Position numbers and translations under genes: made by a program
NCBI RefSeq assembly: GCF_036227125.1
Contig: NZ_CP109435.1
Span: forward strand, 2,356,001 to 2,420,000
Direction of reading: 5' to 3'
DNA length: 64,000 bases
From: Streptomyces sp. NBC_01485
Lineage (GTDB): Bacteria; Actinomycetota; Actinomycetes; Streptomycetales; Streptomycetaceae
Shown here: positions 41,999 to 50,272 of the stretch, piece after piece
Layout of the letters: every line of letters begins with the position of its first letter
Position numbering within the stretch: the first letter of the stretch is position 1
Notes under the pieces: model-generated
What the model was told of the DNA's origin: nothing
Seen by the model: the letters and a program-made list of their open reading frames with translations, nothing else
Databases searched by the model: none

Positions 41999-42024
41999 GC
42001 TCCCTGCCCTTTCGTCACACGTGC

Positions 42025-43122
42025 CTATCGGCGTGCACGAGAGGCGGCGATCGCCTCGTACACCATGCCGACAAGCAGGTCGTCGGCGTCCCGGCGGCCG
42101 AACTCGCTGGCGGCGCGGGACATCTCGTACAGCCGGTGCGGGTCGGCGAGGACGGGCAGGACGGTCTCCCGGACCCACTCGGGGGTCAGTTCCGCGTCGT
42201 CGACCAGCAGTCCGCCGCCCGCCTTGACCACCGGCTGGGCGTTCAGCCGCTGTTCGCCGTTGCCGATGGGCAGCGGGACGTAGGCGGCCGGGAGCCCGAC
42301 GGCGGAGAGTTCGGCGACGGTCATCGCGCCCGCGCGGCAGAGCATCAAGTCGGCGGCGGCGTACGCGAGGTCCATCCGGTCCACGTACGGTACCGGGATA
42401 TAGGGGGGCATTCCCGGCATCTGCTGTACGTGCGGCAGTTCGTTCTTCGGGCCGACCGCGTGCAGGATCTGGATGCCGGCCTGCTGGAGGTAGGGCGCGA
42501 CCTGCTGGACGACCTCGTTGAGGCGGCGGGCGCCCTGCGAGCCGCCGGAGACCAGCAGCGTGGGCAGGTTGGGGTCGAGCCCGAACATCGCACGGGCCTC
42601 GGGGCGCACGGCGGCGCGGTCCAGGGTGGCGATGGAGCGGCGCAGCGGGATGCCGATGTAGCGGGCGTCCCGCAGCTTGCTGTCGGGCGTGGAGACGGCC
42701 ACCCGGGCCGCGTAGCGGGAGCCGATCTTGTTGGCCAGGCCGGGGCGGGCGTTGGCCTCGTGGACGACGATCGGGACGCCCAGGCGCTTGGCCGCGAGGT
42801 AGCCGGGCAGCGCCACGTAGCCGCCGAAGCCGACGACGCAGTCCGCCTTGGTGCGCTCCAGGATCTGCTCGGCGGCCTTGATCGTGCCGCGCAGCCGGCC
42901 CGGGACGGTGATCAGCTCGGGGGTGGGCTTGCGCGGCAGCGGCACGGCGGGGATCAGCGCGAGGTCGTAGCCCCGCTGCGGAACGAGCGTGGTCTCCAGG
43001 CCGCGTTCCGTGCCCAGGGCCGTGATCCCCACGGTGGGGTCCTGCCTGCGCAGGGCGTCCGCGAGGGCGAGCGCGGGCTCGATGTGGCCGGCGGTCCCCC
43101 CACCAGCGAGTACGACATGCAC
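42025..43122 (-). CDS. murG: UDP-GlcNAc:undecaprenyl-PP-MurNAc-pentapeptide transferase
   Basis: Makes lipid II from lipid I at the inner face of the membrane. 365 residues, GT-B glycosyltransferase. N-terminal GGGTAGHIEPALALAD (residues ~7-22) binds the acceptor phosphate, VGFGGYVALPGYLAA and HEANARPGLANK follow, and the donor-binding VSGGSQGARRLNE and LMLCRAGAMTVAELSAVGLP appear in the second half. Starts 6 bp after the ftsW stop. Confidence 0.98.
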   Translation of the reverse strand: MHVVLAGGGTAGHIEPALALADALRRQDPTVGITALGTERGLETTLVPQRGYDLALIPAVPLPRKPTPELITVPGRLRGTIKAAEQILERTKADCVVGFGGYVALPGYLAAKRLGVPIVVHEANARPGLANKIGSRYAARVAVSTPDSKLRDARYIGIPLRRSIATLDRAAVRPEARAMFGLDPNLPTLLVSGGSQGARRLNEVVQQVAPYLQQAGIQILHAVGPKNELPHVQQMPGMPPYIPVPYVDRMDLAYAAADLMLCRAGAMTVAELSAVGLPAAYVPLPIGNGEQRLNAQPVVKAGGGLLVDDAELTPEWVRETVLPVLADPHRLYEMSRAASEFGRRDADDLLVGMVYEAIAASRARR

Positions 43123-43128
43123 CGAAAT

Positions 43129-44490
43129 TCACCGCTCTCCGGACGAGCGCGCCGCCGAGGCACGCCGTCGCATCGTGTTCCATCTCCGGGGGCTCCGGTC
43201 GAACGCGGGGCCCCCCGCCCCCCGTTTTCTACCAAAACGGGGATGCCGCATCGCAAGCGCCGCCCGCGCAGCGGGCTCGTCGCGTGCGAAGGCGATCAGC
43301 AACCCGATGGCGAACATGGTCGGCAGCAGGGCGGAACCCCCGTAGGAGAACAGCGGGAGCGGGACGCCGGCGATCGGCAGCAGGCCGAGCACCGCACCGA
43401 TGTTGATCACCGCCTGAGCGGTGATCCAGGTGGTCACGCCTCCCGCGGCATACCTCACGAAGGGGTCCTCCGTGCGTCCGGCCACGCGGATACCCGCATA
43501 GCCTAGAGCCGCGAAGAGGGCGAGTACCGACAGCGTCCCCGCGAGGCCCAGTTCCTCGCCGGTGACGGCGAAGATGAAGTCGGTGTGCGCTTCGGGGAGT
43601 TGACCCCATTTCTCCACACTCGCACCGAGCCCCGAGCCGAAGATCCCGCCGGAGGCCAGGGCGTAGATCCCGTGCACGGCCTGCCAGCAGGCGTCGCCCG
43701 GACCGGGGTCGGTGGCGCCGATGCACTGGAGCCGGGCCATCCGGTTCGGGCTGGTCTTGATGAGGATCACACCGATCGCGGCGGCGATCGACAGCACCCC
43801 GACGAAGAGCCGGGTGGGCGCCCCCGCCAGCCACAGCAGGCCGAACAGGATCGCCGTCAGGATGATCGCCGTGCCCATGTCGCCGCCGAGCATGATCAGC
43901 CCGAGCAGCATGAACGCGACCGGCACCAGCGGCACCAGCATGTGCTTCCACTGGGCCAGCAGGTTCTTGTCCTGTTTGCGGGCGAGCAGATCGGCGGCCC
44001 ACAGCACCAGCGCGAGCTTGCCGAACTCGCTGGGCTGGATCTGGAAGGAGCCGCCGAGCGAGATCCAGTTCTGGTTGCCGTTGACCGACATCCCTATCCC
44101 CGGCACCTGCACCAGGGCCATCATGAAGACGGCCCCGGCGAGGATCGGATAGGCGAGCGCCCGGTGCAGCTTCACCGGCATCCGGGACGCGGCCAGCAGC
44201 AGCACCGCCCCGATGGTGGCGGCCAGGAACTGTTTGCGGAAGAAGAACGATCCCGGCAACGACATCTGCAGCGCGGTGATCTGGGAGGCCGAGTAGACCA
44301 TCACGAGGCCCAGCACGGTGATCAGCAGGCTGCCGCCGAAGATCAGGTAGTAGGCGGTCAGCGGCCGGTCCCAGGCCTTCTGGACACGCGTGCACAGCCG
44401 GCGCAGGGGGTTGTCGCGGCGCGGGCGGGCGGCGGCGGGTCTGCGGACGGTCCGCCGGACGGGCGGCCGCCCGGTACGGCTACCGGGCAT
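43129..44490 (-). CDS. ftsW: Septal peptidoglycan polymerase FtsW (SEDS)
   Basis: 453 residues with ten predicted membrane segments. SEDS glycosyltransferase partner of FtsI that polymerises lipid II. Diagnostic parts: VMVYSAS, WISLGGSFQIQPSEFGKLAL with the catalytic-loop region, TDFIFAVTGEELGLAG and LPLFSYGGSALLPTM. The N-terminus is Arg/Pro-rich (~1-40) and the C-terminus has a basic 60-residue tail. ATG at 44490. It is 108 bp downstream of murD, a wider gap than others in this cluster, so an internal promoter is possible. Confidence 0.97.
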   Translation of the reverse strand: MPGSRTGRPPVRRTVRRPAAARPRRDNPLRRLCTRVQKAWDRPLTAYYLIFGGSLLITVLGLVMVYSASQITALQMSLPGSFFFRKQFLAATIGAVLLLAASRMPVKLHRALAYPILAGAVFMMALVQVPGIGMSVNGNQNWISLGGSFQIQPSEFGKLALVLWAADLLARKQDKNLLAQWKHMLVPLVPVAFMLLGLIMLGGDMGTAIILTAILFGLLWLAGAPTRLFVGVLSIAAAIGVILIKTSPNRMARLQCIGATDPGPGDACWQAVHGIYALASGGIFGSGLGASVEKWGQLPEAHTDFIFAVTGEELGLAGTLSVLALFAALGYAGIRVAGRTEDPFVRYAAGGVTTWITAQAVINIGAVLGLLPIAGVPLPLFSYGGSALLPTMFAIGLLIAFARDEPAARAALAMRHPRFGRKRGAGGPAFDRSPRRWNTMRRRASAARSSGER

Positions 44491-44598
44491 CCGCTGCTCC
44501 GCTGCCCGCGGCGCGAGCGCCGTAGCCGGTGTCGGCGCCGTACGTCGGCCGTGACGGTCCCACGCGTCCCTCCCAAGGTCGCCCGGCAGGCGGCCGGG

Positions 44599-46032
44599 TC
44601 AGGTGCCGAGTTCGCCAACGGCAGAAGCGAACGCGTCACCGCGCTGGTTGTAGTTGACGAACATGTCCATGGAGGCGCAGGCCGGGGCGAGGAGCACCGT
44701 GTCGCCTTCGGCGGCGAGGCGCCGGGCCTCCTGGACAGCCGCGAGCATCGCCCCAGTGTCGGTCCGGTCGAGGTCGACGACGGGTACTTCCGGGGCGTGT
44801 CGCGTCAGGGCTTCGTGGATCAGGGCGCGATCGGCGCCGATGAGCACGACGGCGCGAAGTCGCTGCGCCGACTTGGCGACCAGCTCGTCGAAGGTCGCGC
44901 CCTTGGCGAGCCCGCCCGCGATCCAGACGATCGACTCGTAGGCGGCCAACGAGGCCTGTGCGGCATGTGTGTTGGTCGCCTTGGAGTCGTCGACGTACGC
45001 GACGCCGTCCACGTCCGCCACGTGGGCGATGCGGTGGGCGTCCGGGGTGAAGGCCCGCAGACCGTCCCGTACGGCCTTGGGAGGCACCCCGTAGGCCCGG
45101 GCGAGGGCCGCCGCGGCAAGGGCGTTGGCGATGTTGTGCGGGGCGGGCGGATCGACGTCCGCGACCTCGGCGAGTTCCTGGGCGTTCCTCTGCCGGTCCT
45201 CGACGAAGGCGCGGTCGACCAGGATGCCGTCCACGACGCCGAGTTGGGAGGGCGCGGGCGCACCGAGCGTGAAGCCGACGGCCCGGCAGCCCTCCTCGAC
45301 GTCAGCCTCGCGCACCAGGTCCTCGGTGGCCCGGTCGGCGACGTTGTAGACGCAGGCGACGCGATTGCCCTCGTAGACACGGCCCTTGTCCTTGGCGTAC
45401 GCCTCCATGGAGCCGTGCCAGTCGAGGTGGTCGGGGGCGAGGTTGAGGACGGCGGCGGAGTGGGCGCGCAGGGAGGGCGCCCAGTGCAGTTGGTAGCTGG
45501 AGAGCTCGACGGCGAGGACGTCGTAGCGCTCCTCGCCGAGGACGGCGTCCAGCAGCGAGACGCCGATGTTGCCGACGGCCGCCGTGCGCAGGCCAGCCGC
45601 GGTCAGGATCGAGGCCAGCATCCGGGTGGTGGTCGTCTTGCCGTTGGTGCCGGTGACGCACAGCCAGGGAGCCGCGTCGGGTCCCCTGAGCCGCCAGGCC
45701 AGTTCGACGTCGCCCCAGACCGGCACGCCGGCTTCGCGGGCGGCCGTGAAGAGGGGCTTGTCGGGCTTCCAGCCGGGTGCGGTGACGACGAGTTCGGTGC
45801 CCTCGGGCAGGGTCGCCCCGTCGCCGAGGCGCACGGTGACGCCCAGGGCCCGCAGCTCGGCGGCCTGCTCACGCGCGCGTGCGTCGTCGCCGTCGTTGAC
45901 GACGGTGACCTTCGCGCCGAGCCCGTGCAGCACCTTGGCCGCCGGGATGCCGGAGACGCCGAGCCCGGCGACGGTGACGTGCTTGCCCTCCCAGGAGGGC
46001 CCCTGCCGGTCGGTCACTTGTCTGCTGCCCAT
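44599..46032 (-). CDS. murD: UDP-MurNAc-L-alanine:D-glutamate ligase
   Basis: 477 residues from ATG 46032. Mur ligase domains: N-terminal Rossmann (VTVAGLGVSGIPAAKVLHGLG), central ATPase with VTGTNGKTTTTRM, NLAPDHLDWHGSMEAYA, and C-terminal domain with VDDSKATNTHAAQASL. Adds D-Glu to UDP-MurNAc-L-Ala. Two starts are possible: ATG 46032, overlapping mraY by 19 bp, or GTG 46017, which overlaps the mraY stop as GTGA. The second mirrors other junctions in this cluster, and neither has a clear ribosome-binding site. Confidence 0.96.
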   Translation of the reverse strand: MGSRQVTDRQGPSWEGKHVTVAGLGVSGIPAAKVLHGLGAKVTVVNDGDDARAREQAAELRALGVTVRLGDGATLPEGTELVVTAPGWKPDKPLFTAAREAGVPVWGDVELAWRLRGPDAAPWLCVTGTNGKTTTTRMLASILTAAGLRTAAVGNIGVSLLDAVLGEERYDVLAVELSSYQLHWAPSLRAHSAAVLNLAPDHLDWHGSMEAYAKDKGRVYEGNRVACVYNVADRATEDLVREADVEEGCRAVGFTLGAPAPSQLGVVDGILVDRAFVEDRQRNAQELAEVADVDPPAPHNIANALAAAALARAYGVPPKAVRDGLRAFTPDAHRIAHVADVDGVAYVDDSKATNTHAAQASLAAYESIVWIAGGLAKGATFDELVAKSAQRLRAVVLIGADRALIHEALTRHAPEVPVVDLDRTDTGAMLAAVQEARRLAAEGDTVLLAPACASMDMFVNYNQRGDAFASAVGELGT

Positions 46033-47087
46033 CCCGCGTAGAAGAGACCCAGTCCGACGATCACACAGATGCCCTGGATGATCCAGAAACGGACCACCAC
46101 AAGGACCTCGGACCAGCCCTTGAGTTCGAAGTGGTGCTGGAGTGGCGCCATCCGGAAGACTCGCTTGCCGGTGAGCTTGAAGGAGCCGACCTGGATGACC
46201 ACGGACATGGTGATCAGGACGAACAGGCCGCCGAGGAGGGCGATCAGCAGCTCGGTGCGGGAGCAGATCGCGAGACCCGCCAGCACACCGCCGAGCGCCA
46301 GCGAACCGGTGTCGCCCATGAAGATCTTGGCCGGTGAGGTGTTCCACCACAGGAAGCCGAGGCAGGCGCCCATCAGCGCCGAGGCGATGACCGCGAGGTC
46401 CAGCGGATCGCGTACCTCATAACAGGCACTGGGGTTGGTCAGCGTCTCGCCGTTGGCGCAGGACTCCTGGAACTGCCAGACGCCGATGAACGTGTACGCG
46501 CCGAAGACGAGGACGGAGGCGCCGGTGGCGAGGCCGTCCAGACCGTCCGTCAGGTTCACGCCGTTGGACATCGCGAGGATCATGAACAGCGCCCAGACCA
46601 CGAACAGCACCGGGCCGATCGTCCAGCCGAAGTCCGTGATGAACGACAGCTTGGTGGAGGCCGGGGTGTTGCCGCGCGAGTCGGAGAACTGCAGCGAGAG
46701 CACCGCGAAGGTGATGCCGACGATGAGCTGGCCGGCCATCTTCGCCTTGGCCCGCAGACCCAGCGAACGCCGCTTGACGATCTTGATGTAGTCGTCGAGG
46801 AAGCCGACCAGGCCCATGCCGCACATCAGGCCCAGCACCAGCAGACCGGTGTAGCTCGGCGGATTGCCCGTGATCAGCTTGGACAGGAAGTACGCCGCGA
46901 TCGTCGCGAAGATGAAGGCGATGCCGCCCATGGTCGGCGTACCGCGCTTGCTGGCGTGCTCGCGCGGGCCGTCGTCGCGGATGTACTGGCCGTAGCCCTT
47001 GCGGGCCAGCAGCTTGATCAGCAGCGGTGTGCCGCCCAGCGTGAGGAAGAGACCGATCACACCCGCGAACAGGATCTGATTCATCAT
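46014..47087 (-). CDS. mraY: Phospho-MurNAc-pentapeptide transferase
   Basis: Integral membrane enzyme that transfers phospho-MurNAc-pentapeptide to undecaprenyl phosphate, giving lipid I. 357 residues, ten helices. Catalytic aspartates are in FLDDYIKIVKRRSLGL and SNGVNLTDGLDGLATG, and the histidine triad region is MAPLQHHFELKGWSE. ATG start overlaps the murF stop as ATGA. Alternative adjacent ATGs (47087 and 47084) differ by one residue. Confidence 0.98.
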   Translation of the reverse strand: MMNQILFAGVIGLFLTLGGTPLLIKLLARKGYGQYIRDDGPREHASKRGTPTMGGIAFIFATIAAYFLSKLITGNPPSYTGLLVLGLMCGMGLVGFLDDYIKIVKRRSLGLRAKAKMAGQLIVGITFAVLSLQFSDSRGNTPASTKLSFITDFGWTIGPVLFVVWALFMILAMSNGVNLTDGLDGLATGASVLVFGAYTFIGVWQFQESCANGETLTNPSACYEVRDPLDLAVIASALMGACLGFLWWNTSPAKIFMGDTGSLALGGVLAGLAICSRTELLIALLGGLFVLITMSVVIQVGSFKLTGKRVFRMAPLQHHFELKGWSEVLVVVRFWIIQGICVIVGLGLFYAGWAADK

Positions 47088-48499
47088 CGGGCGGCGACCT
47101 CACCCTCGGCCCCGGTCGCGAGCAGCGCCTGCGCGACGCTCTCGAGACCGACCGAACGGGACGCCTTCACGAGTACGACGTCCCCCGGGCGCAACTCGCT
47201 GCGCAACAGGTCGACAGCCGCCTGTGCGTCGGACACGTGCACCGACTCCTCACCCCACGAACCCTCGTTATATGCGCCCAGTTGCAGCCAGGCGGCTTCC
47301 CTGCCCCCGACCGCGACGAGCTTGCCGACATTGAGCCGGACGGCGAGCCGTCCGACCGCGTCGTGCTCGGCGAGCGCCTCGTCCCCGAGCTCGGCCATCT
47401 TGCCGAGCACCGCCCAGGTCCGCCGCCCCTTGCCCATGGCCGCGAGCGCGCGCAAAGCGGCTCGCATGGACTCGGGGTTCGCGTTGTAGGCGTCGTTGAC
47501 GATCGTCACGCCGTCCGGGCGCTCGGTGACCTCCATCCGCCAGCGGGAGAGGGAGCCCGCCTCGGAGAGTGCGGTGGCGATCTCTTCCACGGACATGCCC
47601 AGCTCATGGGCGACGGCGGCCGCGGCGAGCGCGTTCGACACGTGGTGCTCACCGTACAGGCGCATGGTCACGTCGCTGCACCCGGAGGGTGTGCGAAGGC
47701 TGAAGGCGGGCTGTCCGCTGTCCGTGAGTCGCACGTTCTCGGCCCGTACGTCCGCTTCGCCGGACTCTCCGAAAAGGACCACCTTCGCGGTCGTACGGGA
47801 GGCCATGGCCCGTACCAATGGGTCGTCGGCGTTGAGGACCGCGACACCGCCCTCGCTCGCCGGCGGAAGGGACTCGACCAACTCGCCCTTTGCCTGTGCG
47901 ATCTGTTCGCGGCCGCCGAACTCGCCGATGTGGGCGGTGCCGACGTTGAGGACGAGGCCGACCTTGGGGGGCGTCAGTTCCGTGAGGTAGCGGATGTGAC
48001 CGATGCCGCGGGCGCCCATCTCCAGCACGAGGAACCTGGTTTCCTCGGTGGCGGACAGCGCGGTCAGCGGCAGCCCGATCTCGTTGTTGAGCGAGCCGGG
48101 CGTGAAGACGGTCGGCGCCTTGCGGCGGAGCACCTGGGCGATGAGGTCCTTGGTGCTGGTCTTGCCGGCCGAGCCGGTGAGCGCGACGAGGGTCGTGCCG
48201 AGCCGCTGCACGACATGCCGCGCGAGGGCGCCGAGCGCCGCCTGGACGTCGTCCACGACGATCGCGGGGACGCCGACCGGACGGGCGGCCAGTACGGCCG
48301 CCGCGCCCGCCTCGACGACCGCCGCCGCGTAGTCGTGGCCGTCCACGCGTTCGCCGGCGAAGGCGACGAAGAGGCTGCCGGGCGCCACCTCGCGGGAGTC
48401 CCGGACGACCGGTCCGGTGACCCGCACGGACGGATCCGGTATGTCGTGCGTCTGCCCGCCGACGACTGCTGCGATCTCGGCGAGGGAGAGGGCGATCAC
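47084..48499 (-). CDS. murF: UDP-MurNAc-tripeptide:D-Ala-D-Ala ligase
   Basis: 471 residues. ATP site VALTGSAGKTSTKDLIAQVL (~residues 110-130), NNEIGLPLTAL, LEMGARGIGHIRYL and the C-terminal VNDAYNANPESMRAAL. Adds the terminal D-Ala-D-Ala to complete the pentapeptide. GTG at 48499 (VIALSLAEIAAVVGG) is preferred over upstream in-frame starts because the family fold begins here and AGGGA precedes it. Its stop overlaps mraY. The gap to murE is 4 bp. Confidence 0.97.
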   Translation of the reverse strand: MIALSLAEIAAVVGGQTHDIPDPSVRVTGPVVRDSREVAPGSLFVAFAGERVDGHDYAAAVVEAGAAAVLAARPVGVPAIVVDDVQAALGALARHVVQRLGTTLVALTGSAGKTSTKDLIAQVLRRKAPTVFTPGSLNNEIGLPLTALSATEETRFLVLEMGARGIGHIRYLTELTPPKVGLVLNVGTAHIGEFGGREQIAQAKGELVESLPPASEGGVAVLNADDPLVRAMASRTTAKVVLFGESGEADVRAENVRLTDSGQPAFSLRTPSGCSDVTMRLYGEHHVSNALAAAAVAHELGMSVEEIATALSEAGSLSRWRMEVTERPDGVTIVNDAYNANPESMRAALRALAAMGKGRRTWAVLGKMAELGDEALAEHDAVGRLAVRLNVGKLVAVGGREAAWLQLGAYNEGSWGEESVHVSDAQAAVDLLRSELRPGDVVLVKASRSVGLESVAQALLATGAEGEVAAR

Positions 48500-48503
48500 A
48501 AGT

Positions 48504-50174
48504 TCATCCCTGGGTCTGCTGGATAGCTTCGCGAAGCACCTGGCGGTCGTCGAACGGACGGACGACGCCGGCGATGTCCTGGCCCTGCTCATGGCCCTTG
48601 CCCGCGACCAGCACGGTGTCCCCGGTGTGCGCGCGGGCGACGACCGCGGCGATCGCCGCGGCCCGGTCCTCGAACAGGAGGACCTCGCCGCGCTCGTGCG
48701 CGGGCACGGACGCCGCGCCCTCGAGCATGGTCGCGAGGATCGCGAGGGGGTCCTCGGAGCGGGGGTTGTCTGAGGTCAGTACGGCGGTGTCGGCGAGCCG
48801 CGCCACGGCGGCGCCCATCGGGGCGCGCTTGGTCCTGTCCCGGTCGCCGCCGCAGCCGAGGACGACGTGCAGCCGGCCCTTGGTGACCTTGCGCAGCGCC
48901 TTCAGGACCGACTCGACGGCGTCCGTCTTGTGGGCGTAGTCGACGACCGCGAGGTAGGACTGCCCGGCGTCCACCCGCTCCAGCCGCCCCGGCACGCCCG
49001 GCACCGCGGCGACGCCGTCGGCGGCGGTCTGCGGGTCGAGGCCGGCGGCGGCGAGGGAGACGATCGCGGCGAGGGTGTTCGCCACGTTGAAGGAGCCCGG
49101 CAGCGGCGCCCTGGCGGCGACCCGGGCGCCGTCCGGGCCCACGACGGTGAACGTCGAGTCCATGGGGCCGATCTCGACGTCCGCGGCGCGCCAGTCGGCG
49201 TCCGGATGGCCCTCGGCGGAGAAGGTGACGACGGGGACCTCGGCCTCGTGGACCAGCCGTCGGCCGTACTCGTCGTCGAAGTTGACCACGCCGAGTTTGC
49301 TGCGTTTCCGGGTGAACAGTTGTGCCTTGGCCCGGAAGTAGTCCTCCATGTCGGAGTGGAACTCCATGTGTTCCGGGCTGAGGTTGTTGAAGACGGCGAT
49401 GTCGAAGACGCAGCCGTCGACCCGGCCGAGGACCAGCGCGTGGCTGGAGACCTCCATGGCGACCGCCTCGACCCCGCGCTCGCGCATGACGGCGAACAGG
49501 GCCTGGAGGTCGGTGGCTTCGGGGGTGGTGCGCTCGGACTTGATGCGCTCCTCGCCGATGCGCATCTCCACCGTGCCGATGAGCCCCGTGGACTTGACGG
49601 ACTTGAGGCCGCCCTCGACGAGGTAGGCGGTGGTGGTCTTGCCGGAGGTGCCGGTGATGCCGATCTGGAGCAGGCCGCGGCCGGGGCGGCCGTAGATGGT
49701 GGCCGCCAGTTCGCCCATCCGCGCGCGCGGGTCGTCGACCACCAAGACCGGCAGGCCGGTCGCGGCGGCGCGCTCGGCGCCGGTGGGGTCGGTCAGGACG
49801 GCGACCGCGCCGAGGCCCGCGGCCTGCGTGACGAAGTCGGCGCCGTGCAGGCGGGCGCCCGGGAGGGCGGCGTACAGGTCGCCGGGGCGGACCGCGCGCG
49901 AGTCGTGGGTGATGCCCGTGACCTCGGCGGCGGCGCTCGCCGGCAGTTCGGCACCCAGTTGGCCGGCGAGCTCCGCGAGGGGTGTGGCGGAGACCTGGGC
50001 CGGCCTGGGCGGTCCGGGATATGTCACGGAAGCGCCCCTCTGGGTGGTGTGGGACTGATCAGCGTGTGGCACGGCGGTGAGCGTACCGGGCGCACCGGCC
50101 TGCGGGCGAAGCGAGGGCGCGGACGCCGCCGCGGGCGGTGCGGGGTTCCCGGGGTCGGGAGTGATCATGGTCAC
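48504..50174 (-). CDS. murE: UDP-MurNAc-dipeptide:diaminopimelate ligase
   Basis: 556 residues. After a Pro/Ala-rich extension of ~60 residues come the Mur ligase domains: ITHDSRAVRPGDLYAALPG, ITGTSGKTTTAYLVEGGL (~165), DYAHKTDAVESVLKAL and TSDNPRSEDPLAIL. The DNPR motif marks ligases that add diaminopimelate rather than lysine; streptomycetes use the LL-isomer. GTG 50174 lies 8 nt after AGGA; ATG 50168 and GTG at the VTYPGPPRP segment are alternatives. It is separated from ftsI by 98 bp. Confidence 0.96.
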   Translation of the reverse strand: MTMITPDPGNPAPPAAASAPSLRPQAGAPGTLTAVPHADQSHTTQRGASVTYPGPPRPAQVSATPLAELAGQLGAELPASAAAEVTGITHDSRAVRPGDLYAALPGARLHGADFVTQAAGLGAVAVLTDPTGAERAAATGLPVLVVDDPRARMGELAATIYGRPGRGLLQIGITGTSGKTTTAYLVEGGLKSVKSTGLIGTVEMRIGEERIKSERTTPEATDLQALFAVMRERGVEAVAMEVSSHALVLGRVDGCVFDIAVFNNLSPEHMEFHSDMEDYFRAKAQLFTRKRSKLGVVNFDDEYGRRLVHEAEVPVVTFSAEGHPDADWRAADVEIGPMDSTFTVVGPDGARVAARAPLPGSFNVANTLAAIVSLAAAGLDPQTAADGVAAVPGVPGRLERVDAGQSYLAVVDYAHKTDAVESVLKALRKVTKGRLHVVLGCGGDRDRTKRAPMGAAVARLADTAVLTSDNPRSEDPLAILATMLEGAASVPAHERGEVLLFEDRAAAIAAVVARAHTGDTVLVAGKGHEQGQDIAGVVRPFDDRQVLREAIQQTQG

Positions 50175-50272
50175 GGGCTGGTTCCTGGCTTGTTCGGCGC
50201 TGAACAGTGACGGTCCGGGTCGGAGGCGGGCAAGGGGGACGAGGTGGGGCGGGGCTGTGCGCGGGCAGGGGG

